64,000 bases of DNA, from NCBI GenBank assembly GCA_039105265.1, contig JAPFFF010000029.1:1612001-1676000 (forward strand), in the 5' to 3' direction. Source of the DNA: Tritrichomonas musculus. Lineage: Eukaryota > Parabasalia > Tritrichomonadida > Tritrichomonadidae. The translations under genes and the position numbers were made by a program. Under the pieces are notes generated by a model. That model saw only the letters and a program-made list of their open reading frames with translations, was not told where the DNA came from and made no database searches. Positions 1-10,972 of this stretch are shown here, one piece after another. How positions within the stretch are numbered: position 1 is the first letter of the stretch; every line of letters starts with the position of its first letter.

Positions 1-1690
1 ATATATGATTTAGAAGTATCTCCATTACATATCGCGGCTGAACGAATGAATTTAGGAATTTTTCGCCTTTTATTAACACATTCAAATATAGATGTCAATA
101 TAAAATCAAATTATTATGGCATTTCAAAAAAATGTTTTTTTAATAATATTCTATTTATATTAATCATGAGATATCTATTTTACATCGTGCAATTGAGGGA
201 AGAAAATATGAAATTGTTGAACTTTTATTATCACATCCAAATATTGATGTTAACGCAAAAATTATCAGAGATGGTATATCATAAATAGCATTTTATTTAT
301 AAAATTTGATTAATAAATTATTTATGAGAAATCTATTTTGGAATTTGCATTAGAAAAAAGAGATTATAAAATGATTAAACTTTTGTTATCACATCCAAAA
401 ATAGATTTACAAATAATTACAATTTTAAAAATTATATTTTAAATGATGTTTATAATTTTTATTAAAATCATATTTCAAATTTTGAATTAAATGTAATTTC
501 GATATACAATTTATTTTATGAAATTCCATTTTATTAAATTTTATAATTATGCATCAATCTTATTGAATGCAATTCAAAAAGGAGATATGAAAACTTTTCA
601 ATTTGTATTATCTAAAGTAGGAATCGATATAAATAAAAAAATAATTAATTTCATTTAATATTTTTAAATGAAAATCAAATTATTTTTAATGGTATTTTGA
701 ATAAAAAAATTAATGATAAAACAATTCTTGGAATTGTAACAGATGAAGGAAAAATCGAATTTGTAAAATATTTATTATCTATTACAAATATTGATGTGAA
801 TGCAAAATCAATTTAGTTTTAATTTATTTATTTACTTATAAAATTTATTTTCCTCATATAATATATGATTTAGAAGTATCTCCATTACATATCGCAGCAG
901 AACGAATGAATTTAGGAATTTTTCGCCTTTTATTAACACATTCTAATATAGACGTCAATATAAAATCAAATTATTATGGCATTTCAAAAAGTTTTTTTTT
1001 TTTTTATAAAATTAGATTTAATATTATTCATGTGATGTCAGCTTTACATCGTGCAATTGAGAGAGAAAAATATGAAATTGTTGAAATTTTATTATCACAT
1101 CCAAATATTGATGTTGATGCAAAAATGACAGATATTAATAATGGCATCCAAAAAAAAATTTTAATCAAATTTGAATATTTATTTATGAAAAATCAATTTT
1201 GGAATTCGCTACTGAAAATCGCAATATTAGAATTATTGAACTTTTGTTATCGCATCCAAAGATAGATTTAAATGAAAAAATAGTTCAGAAAATCAAATTT
1301 TCAATTATGTTATGATTATATTTTTTTATCATATTTCAAATATAAATATTGATGAAATTTTATTATTCATATTTTTTATGGTGTTTCGAATATTTGACTT
1401 TATAAAACTAAATCTATTTTATCAAATGAAATTGAAAAGGGGAATATAAAATTTGTTCGATTTTTATCAGCCAAAAAAGATTTCGATATTAATCAAAAAA
1501 TCATTATTATAATCGAATGTTTTTAATTTTAATCATTTGTTTTTTGAATGAAATTTATAAATGAAATAAATTTATAATGGTAAAACAATCCTTGGAATTG
1601 CAGTAGAAAATGGATATTATGGAATTATTCGTTTTTTATTATCATTGCCAATTATTGATGTCAATATAAAATCAGTCAGAATTATAACAT
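1..1690 (+). repeat. Tandem duplication of a five-module ankyrin block, 860-bp period
   Basis: The first about 140 bases recur almost unchanged from 861. The following modules recur in the same order (LHRAIE, KSILEFA, an Ile-rich fourth module, KTILGI) to about 1690. Later modules are more diverged than the first, and the spacers are duplicated along with the modules. Interrupted junctions therefore existed before the duplication. Confidence 0.7.
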
Positions 1691-2497
1691 AATTTTTTTT
1701 TATGAAGATGATGAAAGTATAGTTTTAATTATTCAATATTTTTAATGAAAAACCAATTCTTGCAGATGCAATTGAAAGAAGTGACGAAAATTTAGATATC
1801 ATAGAACTTTTGTTATCACATCAAGCAATGAATGTTAATGCTTTAACTGAAAATATTTTAATTTTTTTTTTTTTTATCAAACACTTGGAATTATCATCTT
1901 ATATATTTAAATAATATTTTTTATAAGCATTTTTCTAATAGAATAACAATTTTAAATACTGCTGTCAAAGAAAATAGATTAGATGTTGTTAAACTACTTC
2001 TATCTCAACCAACTATTGATGTAAATATGAAATCAGTTTTAAATTAATTTGATGTTTTCATAAAATTTTTCAGAATCATTTTATTCTGTTCAATGAATCA
2101 TTGTTTTTCTTTAATGCTGTTCAGATTTACGTTTTAATGGAGTTCAAAAAAATATTTATTTTTATTATGTTTTTAAACATAATTTTTTAAATGAAGTTTT
2201 AAACAAAAACAATTTTTTATTATACATCATTACATTTTGCAGTAGAACATAGACAACTCAATATTATTCAGCTTTTATTGAATCATCCAAACATTGATAC
2301 TGAAATAAAAGACTCAATTATATATCATGTATTTTCATAATGATTTTAATCTAATATTTTTTAAATGAAAAAGAGCCATTGATTTGTCAGATGGAAATCC
2401 TGATATAATAAAACTATTTGAGGAAAGTAATCATATAATACAACAAACCATTTCTGAAGAAGAAAGAAGCAATGTTTGTGTCTGTTGTATATATTGA
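1..2497 (+). pseudogene. Ankyrin-repeat array, 3' part of a DUF3447/ankyrin gene, interrupted between every module
   Basis: Fourteen ankyrin modules can be read in order, beginning for example SPLHIAAERMNLGIFRLL, LHRAIEGRKYEIVELLL, KSILEFALEKRDYKMIKLLL, KTILGIVTDEGKIEFVKYLL, and ending with KRAIDLSDGNPDIIKLFEE plus a Cys-containing tail that stops at 2495-2497. Each module is a normal 30-33 residue ankyrin repeat ending in an IDVN-like motif. Almost every junction holds a 40-90 base AT-rich spacer with a stop or a frame change; modules 1-5 start in frames 1, 3, 2, 2 and 1. One junction (906-1265) stays open. The 5' end lies outside the window. Either the gene is decayed with its modules preserved, or the spacers are removed from the RNA. 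I see no trichomonad GTATGT or ACTAAC intron signals. Ankyrin identity is secure; functional status is not. Confidence 0.75.
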
Positions 2498-2612
2498 AAT
2501 AAGAATAATAAAAATTTACTTTTTTTTTACAAATTTCATATTTTTATTTATGATTCAACAATGTCTAAGATAAATAAAAATAGTAAGAAAAGCAATTTTA
2601 TTTATGATAAAA

Positions 2613-5600
2613 TCAAAGTTTTGCCCCACGAAGTCTCAAAACCATGTGTAATGTAGCATCCTTTAAAATTCCATAATCTTGAATACAATTTCCATCTTCA
2701 AGTTGTTTACCAGCATATATCAAACGTTGTTGGTCTGGTGGAATTCCTTCTTGATCTTGAATTTTAGACTTAACATATTCAATTGTATCTGTTGGTTCAA
2801 CACTCAATTCAATTGATTTGCCAGTCAACGTTTTAATATACACATGCATTCCACCTTGTGAATTATTATTGCTGTTGCTATTGTTGTTATTTGCGTTTTG
2901 TTGTTGTTGCTGTTGTTGTTGTTCTAAACCTTTTGCAATGTAATATGACAAGTATGGAATGAGTGATGCAAATTCATCTTTGCTAATCATTTGCAATGAC
3001 ATGAAAACTGCTTCTTTCAACATTGATAAAACGTTTTCAAATGGTGCCATTTTCTCACTCAATTTAGCAAGCAACCTCATGTGATCAACATCGAATTCTT
3101 CAATGTAGAATTCAAACATTGACTGAATGCACTTTGGAATTTTTGTGTTCAAAATATTCGCATTCGAAGCAAACAATTTCAGCAAGCACGAAAGTGACTC
3201 TTGTTCTGATTCAGCATTTGCAATTCCTTTGAAATTCTCATCTGACAAAATCTTGACTATTCCTTCAAATCCTAAGAAATTCGATGAATTTATCATTGGA
3301 TGAGTGGCGTTTTTCTCTGAATGAGAATCGAGAACAGTTTTCATTTTAATTGCAATTGAATGAATGTGATTTAATTCGTTTCGTTTTTTAGAATCAATTG
3401 ATTCTGATTTGTCCGTGAAGAATTCATTCACTTTCTCATCAATTGTCTCTTCAAATACTGAATAACATGCTGCTTCTTTAGGAAGCCAATCAAAGCCATC
3501 TTCCCCAAGAGTCATCATTAAAGAGAACTTGGTTGCTGCAACGATATTGAATTTCTGTGCAATTTTAGGAATCAAATTAATAACGGATTCAATTGCTTCT
3601 TTATGTTCTGAATTACTTGCTCTTAAAATGAATTGAATTGCAAACTTAATTAAAAAGTTCATGTCTTTAGTTTTATCGTTTCCAAATTGCGACATTTGTT
3701 GTGTGATGAAAGGTGAGATTTTGCCTGAGATTTGATTATTCGATGACGTAATTGCACTCAGAACTCTGATTGAAAGTTCATTGATGTGTGGCTGAGGTGA
3801 TTTTAATGCTGAACACATGAATTCTAATGTTATATCACCAAATAGCTCTTCCCAGTCCCCTGTTCTTGGAAACTGTAAGTCAATGACATTTGACAATCTT
3901 GAATAGATGTATTTTTGAGGATCTTGATTGTATTGAGTGAAATTTTCATGATTTTCAATCGCTTCTTTAGCATTCTTTGAACTGATTAATTGGCCAATGA
4001 ATGCAATCATTGCTTCTTGATTTTGGTTATAAATGTTCTTCATCGAATTTATCAAGATTTCTTTGTGTGTTGGCTTCATTCCATACAAATATTGATACTT
4101 AAGATGCATCGCTATCGTTGATAAGAAATAGCGACTTATTTCACAATTCATCTTTTGTTCTGATGCTTTTTGAATGAATTTCGCTTCTTTGTCATTCATT
4201 GGAATTGTTTCCATCGATTTGATGACAATGTCAACAAGCAAGTGACATGGTAAATTCAAAATGAAATTCTTTTCAATGCTTTTCATGATGAATTCTTCAT
4301 AAAAATTGAGTAATTTTGAATTTCTCGTTTCATTATATCTATCGTTCACATTGAATTCATAAATGTTTTGGACAATTGATGAATCACCTTCATATTTAAA
4401 GAACACAAAATGTGAATTACTAAAGAATTGACTTTGAAGACAGTCTATCAATAATTTGACACCTAAATTGTTATCAAACTTGAATGTGTCATTTGAAAGA
4501 TCATCTTTGATTGATCTGAGAATGATTGTGATGATCCCTTGGGCTGATGCAATTGAATTTGCTTTTCCAATGTTGTTGTTAATGTAATCTTGAGTGTAAT
4601 CGAATAAAGATTTCAATGCTTCGATAATGACTGTTAAATCAAACTTGATTTCATATTTACTTAATTCTTTGATGATCATTGTTGATTTCTCAAGTTCTAT
4701 TTGTTCAATCGACCTCTTCAAAATGTATGAAAACAATTTTTGAACTTTTTCATATGATGTTTTAGCTTCTTTTGAATGAACAATCGAATAAAGTGAAAAT
4801 GCTTTAATGAACCCAATAAATGATTGCAATGAATTGATGTCAACTGTGTCCCAATTTCCTTCTTCAATGTCTCCAATTCTTTGAACTAATGAAAAACTGA
4901 TTTGTTTATTGATTGCTTCAACTTGGTGTTCAACAGGGATTTCAACTTTCTTCATATTTTCAAATTCTTGTGATTTTTCATCCAATTCTTCGAATAATTT
5001 GTCTTTATTGAATTCATTTCCATTGAAGAATGATTCAATTGACTTCTTTTTATCCTCAATCATTTGTAAGTCTGGTCCAAAGTATTTCTTGACTTCTCCA
5101 AATGATTCTTTGAATAATGTTAGTCTTTGTTTAAATGTTCCAATTTTATTTAGAATATAATTTATGTATCGTTGTTTATTTCGATACGCTTGTGCTGAAA
5201 GAATGTTTTCATTGTTCCGAGGAATTACATTGGTGGCTCTGACAACAAAATAAGGTCGCTCTTTTCTAACATTTTTTGTTTTTTCATTTTGTTGTTCATT
5301 TAAATTTTGAGAAATTTTTGTTACTTCTTTCCAGAACAACTTGTTGTTTCTTTCTCTCAAATTACAATTATTTGAAACGCTTTCAATGAAGACAATAGGC
5401 AAATCAGATTCTCCAATGATTTCTTCATATTGTTTATTACCTTTCAATGAAGAAAATAATTTGGCTGTTATTGGTGATAATATTAGATCAGTTTCTATAA
5501 ATTTCTTCAAATTATCATGATATTGAAACGTGTCTTCTGATGGATGAAGAACTGATTTATCTAATGGTTCAACAGAATAAAAAACAGTCTTTATTTTGTC

Positions 5601-8174
5601 CAGCTCATTTTTAAGGAAGTTAATCAATTGATATTTAAATGATGAAAAATAAGGCGTCTCTTCTTTAGCTTCTTTTTGTTTGTCTTGCATTCCATTCAAT
5701 AATTTGTAAACAAATGAAATTGTTGCTTTCAATCCACTTCCTGATTTAATTTCTGGTGTTTTCATTATTTCTTCAGCATCCTTATATGCTTCTACAGGGA
5801 TCAATTGTTGTGTCCATCCTTCTGAGTAATTTATTGAATACTCGCTTCCTGTATCATTCAGATTTGGACTAATTCTAACAAAGTTTGCTGATGCTGAGTC
5901 TATTGAATTCATCATTTGTCTAATGAAATCTTTGTAACGATCTTTCTTTATCAATTCATTATTATCTTTATTAGAAAACAAGTTTCTAACAGAGCAAACT
6001 GAATCGCTTGTGTCAAACAATGAGTCTACATTGTTGGAATTCATGTTATCATGCTCAATGTTCGATAATGAATCAAGTGATTTGAGACTGTATTCAAGGC
6101 ATCCTTTGGTGATCATTTCAGCTGTTTCTGAAAGTAATGGAAGCTCTTTACAATAGCTGTTTTGTGACAAATTGATTGCAACTCTGAATGGAAGATTAAT
6201 TGGATCAGTTGACATGCATGGGATGTTTTCAATCAGTTCAAGAATTTCTTTTGTGAATTCTTTCGATGACTTGTGAATTGATCCAATAACAAGTGAATAT
6301 GGATGTGTCAAAACTTCACTCAAAAAGCCAAATCTAAACTTGTTTTGTGCTTCTGTTGTACGTTGCATCAAAAGTTGAATTAAACGGATGTTCATTTCAT
6401 AAGCAACTTGAATTCTTTTCTGTTCTTTCGTGGACAATGCAATCACTTGAATCGAGTTCAAATATTTCTGTAAAACAGCAAATGCGTCTGAATAAATCCT
6501 TTCTGAATTAGAGAGCCAGAATTTTGATTGGAACATGAATAATTCGACAAATGAGAATTTCGCCTTGATTGTCAATTTATCATTGAATTTGTATGAAACT
6601 TCAGTTTTTGAAAATCCAAGTTCATCGAATTCTAATTGATCATTCAAAATGATGTTTTCTTCAATTGCATCATTGTTATGTGCCTTGCAATTCAACGGGA
6701 ATAATTTACAAATTTCATCGGGATTCGTGATTCTTAATGCCAATCCAACGATGTCTGAATGGAAACCAATTTGTGCCCAATTTGCAAGAGTTGGCTTTGA
6801 TGATGGTGAAGCAGGATCGAACAAACATTCCTTGATTAATTTGTCTCTGATCTCATCCGACAAGAATGTCAAAGATGACCTGAAAATATCTGAGCTTTTG
6901 TACAAGTATTTTGATGGCTTGAAGTCCTTTGAGTAAGTTCCAACAAGAATCGACATGACTGACAAAAGGAAGTCAGTATAACGTTGTGGATCAACTGAGC
7001 AAATATTTTCTTTCTTGTTGAAGAATGCCTTGATTGTTGACTCAATGATATCGATACTTTCATCATAACTTAATGTCACTTTTTCAATGAAAACTGGGAA
7101 TCTATCCACTTTGAAATTGAATGACAAATTTGAAATGATGCTGTTTAAATTGGCACTTTTTCCACTTTGAATGACTTCTTTGATGATCATGTCTTTCAAA
7201 TATGAAATCATGTAAATCCATGCATTCTTCAATGGGTGTCCTTCAATATGTGAGTAATGCTTGATCATCAAAATCCGCTTCTGAAAGAAGTCGTTGTTTT
7301 TGCATTCGGTCAACATTTTCAATGCGGCCGTTCGAAGCGTCATTTGGGTTGTTTTTGAATCAAATGAGTCGTTAATTTCTTTGACAATTTCAGGAATCAA
7401 GTAATGCTCGCTCGCTTCACTCACTCCGAACTTTGAATAAAAGTTGAATTCGGATCTTCCGTTGGATTCAATGAATGATGAACATAACGTATTTTTGAAT
7501 ACTTTCGGGTATTCAAAATTGGTTAATGTTGACTTCAATTCTTTTCGGCTCTCGTTATCAACATTCTCATAAATATTCATCGCACATTGAAGAATTGGTT
7601 TGACTGTGTTGGAGTCAAATTCTGAGGCATAGGTCAATATTTTCACCATGAATTCTTTAAGTGCTGGAATTAAGTCTTTCCTGTTGGTGCAAACTGAGCT
7701 AATCCAACTATTTGGACAGTATTTGAGATTTTGGTTGGAACGAATTATTTTGGATGTCAAATTTTTGTAGCTAAATTGACCAGTCATCGCGTGACGATAG
7801 AAGATCGATTGATTTTTTTCGTCTTCAAGGAATCTGGTAGGAATAATGCTCTCAATGATCTTTATAATGTGTTCTTGATCTAATAAAGATACCAATTCAT
7901 CGCTATACTTGTTATATATATTCGATTGAAATAATCTCAATGAGATCTCATGGTATTTTGGTTTGTAAAACTTTAGCATGCATTCTAATGTGGATTGTGG
8001 CTGTATTTCAATCAGTTTAAGTAATACATCGTCAGGAATCTCATTGAAAAATTTTTTCTGGTGTTCTTTTGTATGAATAAGGCTGAAAATAGAATTCTTA
8101 GAAGAGGAACTAATTTGCAATAAATCTTCCCATCTTTTGTTTTGGAAAAGAGCTTGTATATCTTTAAAAGACAT
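2613..8174 (-). CDS. 1853-residue helical protein with C-terminal ubiquitin domain
   Basis: The start is set at the ATG at 8174 ([10 protein letters not shown]); an initiator-like TCATTT lies 10 bases upstream. Residues 1 to about 1735 are helix-rich, rather charged and HEAT/ARM-like in feel, but match no family I can name. Next comes a low-complexity linker (eight Gln, then Asn/Ser, about residues 1736-1775) ending Gly-Gly. Residues 1776-1853 (2613-2849) are a clear ubiquitin fold: [11 protein letters not shown], then [20 protein letters not shown], then LHMVLRLRG. Lys48 and Lys63 positions of ubiquitin are not both kept (YAGKQLEDG keeps Lys48; the Lys63 position reads Ile-Gln-Asp). The end reads RLRGAKL rather than RLRGG, so it cannot act as a normal conjugatable tail. 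It is more likely a docking domain for ubiquitin receptors or proteasomes. Confidence 0.9.
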   Translation of the reverse strand: MSFKDIQALFQNKRWEDLLQISSSSKNSIFSLIHTKEHQKKFFNEIPDDVLLKLIEIQPQSTLECMLKFYKPKYHEISLRLFQSNIYNKYSDELVSLLDQEHIIKIIESIIPTRFLEDEKNQSIFYRHAMTGQFSYKNLTSKIIRSNQNLKYCPNSWISSVCTNRKDLIPALKEFMVKILTYASEFDSNTVKPILQCAMNIYENVDNESRKELKSTLTNFEYPKVFKNTLCSSFIESNGRSEFNFYSKFGVSEASEHYLIPEIVKEINDSFDSKTTQMTLRTAALKMLTECKNNDFFQKRILMIKHYSHIEGHPLKNAWIYMISYLKDMIIKEVIQSGKSANLNSIISNLSFNFKVDRFPVFIEKVTLSYDESIDIIESTIKAFFNKKENICSVDPQRYTDFLLSVMSILVGTYSKDFKPSKYLYKSSDIFRSSLTFLSDEIRDKLIKECLFDPASPSSKPTLANWAQIGFHSDIVGLALRITNPDEICKLFPLNCKAHNNDAIEENIILNDQLEFDELGFSKTEVSYKFNDKLTIKAKFSFVELFMFQSKFWLSNSERIYSDAFAVLQKYLNSIQVIALSTKEQKRIQVAYEMNIRLIQLLMQRTTEAQNKFRFGFLSEVLTHPYSLVIGSIHKSSKEFTKEILELIENIPCMSTDPINLPFRVAINLSQNSYCKELPLLSETAEMITKGCLEYSLKSLDSLSNIEHDNMNSNNVDSLFDTSDSVCSVRNLFSNKDNNELIKKDRYKDFIRQMMNSIDSASANFVRISPNLNDTGSEYSINYSEGWTQQLIPVEAYKDAEEIMKTPEIKSGSGLKATISFVYKLLNGMQDKQKEAKEETPYFSSFKYQLINFLKNELDKIKTVFYSVEPLDKSVLHPSEDTFQYHDNLKKFIETDLILSPITAKLFSSLKGNKQYEEIIGESDLPIVFIESVSNNCNLRERNNKLFWKEVTKISQNLNEQQNEKTKNVRKERPYFVVRATNVIPRNNENILSAQAYRNKQRYINYILNKIGTFKQRLTLFKESFGEVKKYFGPDLQMIEDKKKSIESFFNGNEFNKDKLFEELDEKSQEFENMKKVEIPVEHQVEAINKQISFSLVQRIGDIEEGNWDTVDINSLQSFIGFIKAFSLYSIVHSKEAKTSYEKVQKLFSYILKRSIEQIELEKSTMIIKELSKYEIKFDLTVIIEALKSLFDYTQDYINNNIGKANSIASAQGIITIILRSIKDDLSNDTFKFDNNLGVKLLIDCLQSQFFSNSHFVFFKYEGDSSIVQNIYEFNVNDRYNETRNSKLLNFYEEFIMKSIEKNFILNLPCHLLVDIVIKSMETIPMNDKEAKFIQKASEQKMNCEISRYFLSTIAMHLKYQYLYGMKPTHKEILINSMKNIYNQNQEAMIAFIGQLISSKNAKEAIENHENFTQYNQDPQKYIYSRLSNVIDLQFPRTGDWEELFGDITLEFMCSALKSPQPHINELSIRVLSAITSSNNQISGKISPFITQQMSQFGNDKTKDMNFLIKFAIQFILRASNSEHKEAIESVINLIPKIAQKFNIVAATKFSLMMTLGEDGFDWLPKEAACYSVFEETIDEKVNEFFTDKSESIDSKKRNELNHIHSIAIKMKTVLDSHSEKNATHPMINSSNFLGFEGIVKILSDENFKGIANAESEQESLSCLLKLFASNANILNTKIPKCIQSMFEFYIEEFDVDHMRLLAKLSEKMAPFENVLSMLKEAVFMSLQMISKDEFASLIPYLSYYIAKGLEQQQQQQQQNANNNNSNSNNNSQGGMHVYIKTLTGKSIELSVEPTDTIEYVKSKIQDQEGIPPDQQRLIYAGKQLEDGNCIQDYGILKDATLHMVLRLRGAKL

Positions 8175-8183
8175 CAATTTTAT

Positions 8184-8189
8184 AAATGA
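8184..8189 (-). promoter_or_regulatory. Initiator-like element of the ubiquitin-tailed gene
   Basis: Minus-strand TCATTT lies about 10 bases before the ATG at 8174. It matches the trichomonad initiator core TCA(+1)YW, which is normally found within about 20 bases of the start codon. Assignment is by motif and position only. Confidence 0.45.
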
Positions 8190-8421
8190 TATGATCTTGA
8201 ATATAGTTATTTTTTATTTCACAATTCAATAAGTTGTTCGAAGAAAATTTTTAAATTTTACATGGTCTTTGATATATGACTTATGGAAAAAAAAATATAG
8301 ATAATTTAAAAAAACATAAGAAAAGTTCAAATATGATGCTCTAAAAAAAAAATTAATCAAATAAAATTATAATTTGAGTAACAAATAAATATTAGATGAA
8401 GATTATTTGATTAATCCAGAA

Positions 8422-8493
8422 GCGTTGCTAGTGTAGTGGTTATCATGTGAGCCTTCCAAGCTTGAGATCCGGGTTCGATTCCCGGGCAACGCA
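8422..8493 (+). tRNA. tRNA-Gly(TCC)
   Basis: This is a 72-base cloverleaf. The acceptor strands GCGTTGC and GCAACGC pair perfectly and are followed by discriminator A. The anticodon loop is CTTCCAA with anticodon TCC, on a five-pair stem that includes two G-T pairs. The T stem-loop is CCGGG-TTCGATT-CCCGG, which also gives a perfect B box (GGTTCGATTCC); the D arm provides the A box. No intron, and no encoded CCA. It sits in the 780-base gap between the ubiquitin-tailed gene and the four-transmembrane gene. The strong resemblance to eukaryotic Gly-TCC tRNAs makes the identity firm. Confidence 0.96.
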
Positions 8494-8496
8494 AAG

Positions 8497-8505
8497 TTTT
8501 TTTTT
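8497..8505 (+). terminator. Pol III T-run terminator of tRNA-Gly
   Basis: A run of nine T residues begins four bases after the tRNA discriminator base, as expected for RNA polymerase III termination. Confidence 0.8.
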
Positions 8506-8636
8506 CATTTTTGATGGTAATAAAAAACAGAGCTTTGAGGAATAAAAACAACTAAATTTTTTAAAAAAAAATTATATATATATATATATTATTATAATAA
8601 TGCTTGGATATTTAGCATTTGATATTTTCTTTGCAA

Positions 8637-8822
8637 TCAGGGTTTGCCTGATTGAAATTCGTTTTTTTCATTTGTAGTATTTATAATTGGAGCATCATCA
8701 CCATCCCTTTCAAATCCTTGTGCTTTTGTTTTTTCATATATTTGTCTTTCCATTTTACGAACGTCATCATCAAACATATTAGCCCACTTACCTCATCATC
8801 AAAGATCGTCGCCCATTCCTGG
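8637..8822 (-). pseudogene. Short gene fragment with a duplicated W-A-x-x-FDD motif
   Basis: On the minus strand one frame reads EWATIFDDE and a second reads WANMFDDDVRKMERQIYEKT and continues to a stop at 8637-8639. The two pieces look like duplicated or frame-shifted parts of one C-terminal coding end, charged and helical. There is no start codon or identifiable family. It lies just downstream of the four-transmembrane gene on the same strand and may be debris of a neighbour. Confidence 0.3.
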
Positions 8823-8955
8823 AATAAAAAATTTAACTTTGATTTTGAGATATTTAATATCAAAAATGGAATAATATTAAAATAGCTTAAGATTTCATTA
8901 ATTATTAATTTTATTCGTTTAATAAATAAGAAAAAATAAAATATGAATATTGTAT

Positions 8956-9681
8956 TCATGGAATAAGTGAAGTAGACAAATCATCAACTTGTTCACTAGA
9001 AATATTTTCTTTTTGTTCACAAGATGGAATATTTGGTAAAACATAAAACAGGATGAATATACAAAAAACAGTTGATATTGAAAAAATAGTCCCCATTATA
9101 GCAAATACAAATGTTGGTTTTCCTACACTCTGGCACAGATATTTACTTGTATAATTATCAGTAGTAAAAGCTTTTTTAACAAATTTAGAACGCCAAGTTA
9201 CATATTTGGTATCATTAGAGTAGAAATCATCAGCACCTAGCAAACCTTCGGTTAAATATAAGTAGCATCTACTACTGTTTGAGTTTCCTTTTTCCATCGC
9301 TATTTTTCCAATACGGATTAGATCTTTGGTTCCATAATGCTCGAAACTCCATCCAGTCAAATACATCATGGAATATAATATTCCCAATGATAATAATATC
9401 GTAAAAATAAAAAAATCAATTTCTTTTATTTCATGAAAATATGATGCACTAAAAATAGCTATTAAGGCAATCAACATTATTGCCATTGAAATAAAAAAGT
9501 TTGTGGTTACTATTTTGTAAACATCAAATCCAATTCCTTGAGCTTTATTAAAGTAAGGATGCAATCTTGAAAACCAAACTGATAATGTAATTGTTTGAGC
9601 TAAAGAAGAAAATAATAATCCAAGAATAGAAATAGCTAGTATAAAGAAATATATAATTTGGCAACAAATAAAGAACTTCAT
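8956..9681 (-). CDS. Four-transmembrane, tetraspanin-like protein (241 aa)
   Basis: The ATG at 9681 is preceded by an initiator-like TCATTT. Hydrophobic segments lie at about residues 5-28, 62-82, 88-110 and 190-216. This gives a small first loop and a larger loop of about 80 residues between segments 3 and 4, followed by a short acidic cytoplasmic tail (ENISSEQVDDLSTSLIP). That is tetraspanin topology, and trichomonads are known to have tetraspanin families. However, the diagnostic CCG motif is missing and only two Cys are present in the large loop (SSRCYLYL, KYLCQSVG), so the family call is tentative. A broken paralogue of the tail lies at 18142-18262. Confidence 0.75.
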   Translation of the reverse strand: MKFFICCQIIYFFILAISILGLLFSSLAQTITLSVWFSRLHPYFNKAQGIGFDVYKIVTTNFFISMAIMLIALIAIFSASYFHEIKEIDFFIFTILLSLGILYSMMYLTGWSFEHYGTKDLIRIGKIAMEKGNSNSSRCYLYLTEGLLGADDFYSNDTKYVTWRSKFVKKAFTTDNYTSKYLCQSVGKPTFVFAIMGTIFSISTVFCIFILFYVLPNIPSCEQKENISSEQVDDLSTSLIP

Positions 9682-9687
9682 TTAAAT

Positions 9688-9693
9688 AAATGA
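9688..9693 (-). promoter_or_regulatory. Initiator-like element of the four-transmembrane gene
   Basis: Minus-strand TCATTT is seven bases before the ATG, in the context ATATCATTTAT that also precedes the gene at 8174. It matches the trichomonad initiator core. Confidence 0.45.
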
Positions 9694-9697
9694 TATC

Positions 9698-10881
9698 ATT
9701 TGCAAATCTTAAAATTCTTCACAGAGCATTTGACAAAATTTCAAAAATTTCGATAGACCGAAAATTCCCCACTTTTACTAGAATTTTCCCTCAATTTATA
9801 AAAATTGAATACTACTCTCAAATCTTCCCCACTTTTACCAAAATTTTTTCTCAAAAAGTTAAAAAAAAAACTTTAAAAATTTTAACATATAAATATAAAA
9901 CAAATATTTTAAATTTAGTGCTTTTACTAATATATTGCATCATAAAATATCGCATAAAAATGCATAAGTGAATTATGTCGTAGGGAAATAAAAATAATAA
10001 CATAATAATGAGAAATATTTCCATTTAATGCCATTATTTTATATGAAAGTCAGTTTCTGTATTGCTTAGATGTTTAAATAATGAAAAACCTTTTACAGAA
10101 GTGAAGGATTTTGGTAGATGATCTTAAAAAAATCATTTTTTCTAGAAAATATCGCTGCTAGCAGTAAAGCTTCATTCATAAATTTGTTCTAAGTGGTGAA
10201 ATAATGCAACTTAAAGACTGTTGCCTCTGATATGAAACCATAAAAATGAGCAAGTATTATTTTAAACCGACCATCTACGATTAAAAATAATTCAATTTAT
10301 TTTATTTTCAATGGTTTATATATAAGTTTAAAAATATGAAAGTACTAATTAGAAAAAAGATGTGTTTACTTATGAAGTTAGTTAAATCAATTCATTTGTT
10401 CTTCTTGCTATTGTAAAAGTAGATTGGCGATCTCAAGTACATAATTATATTTTCGTGAATTTATATGTTCATTATGTGATCAAATTTAGAAATAGTATTA
10501 TAAAAAAGATACATGATTGTAAAACTATAGTCTGTTAATATAAGTTTATATGCACTAAAGCAATCATCGTTTCTGATATAAAATTAAGATTGAGTATTTC
10601 AATCGTTTCTGCGTTCCAATGCGTTTAAACAATTAAATGTGTAGTGTCTTGTTTTTAAATAGAATTGTGTGGCTGACAATATGTTCAATAAGGAGAGAAG
10701 GGAAATGGAAAATGTCTGGCCACGACGATTAAAAATTATTCAAAAATAATTGAATAGAAATTTTAGTAAAAGTGGGGAAAAGAAAGTCTATCAAAATTTC
10801 TATTAAAATTTTTGGAAAAATTCCAAAATTTTTTTGATAGATTTCTATACTTTCAATTTTTGTCCATATTAGTTTGCAAAT
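9698..10881. mobile_element. Non-coding element with imperfect inverted ends
   Basis: Both ends begin ATTTGCAAA and, about 65-100 bases inward, share GATAGAC followed by TTCCCCACTTTTACTA in inverted orientation. A third partial copy of the CCCCACTTTTAC block lies at about 9826. The interior has no plausible gene; a 93-codon frame at 9690-9971 is low-complexity chance. No target duplication is clear because the terminal nine bases are themselves nearly palindromic. The likely origin is an old non-autonomous DNA transposon placed immediately before the four-transmembrane gene. Confidence 0.45.
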
Positions 10882-10972
10882 GCTTTAAAGTTTTGGGCAA
10901 AAATCGGAAGTGGTATAATATTAAAATAAATTAAAATTTTATCAATTATAAATTTTGAATAAATCAAATGAT

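Noticed and set aside
1-2497. Ordinary spliceosomal introns between ankyrin modules
   Set aside because: None of the fourteen junctions shows the trichomonad GTATGT donor or ACTAAC...AG acceptor; the spacer borders share no consensus.
2613-2849. Processable ubiquitin precursor (ubiquitin extension or polyubiquitin)
   Set aside because: Ubiquitin is at the C-terminus, lacks the terminal Gly-Gly and nothing follows it, so deubiquitinases have no product to release.
8652-8959. Two overlapping small ORFs on opposite strands
   Set aside because: Neither has a credible start or composition over its length; only the minus-strand fragment at 8637-8822 is coding-like.
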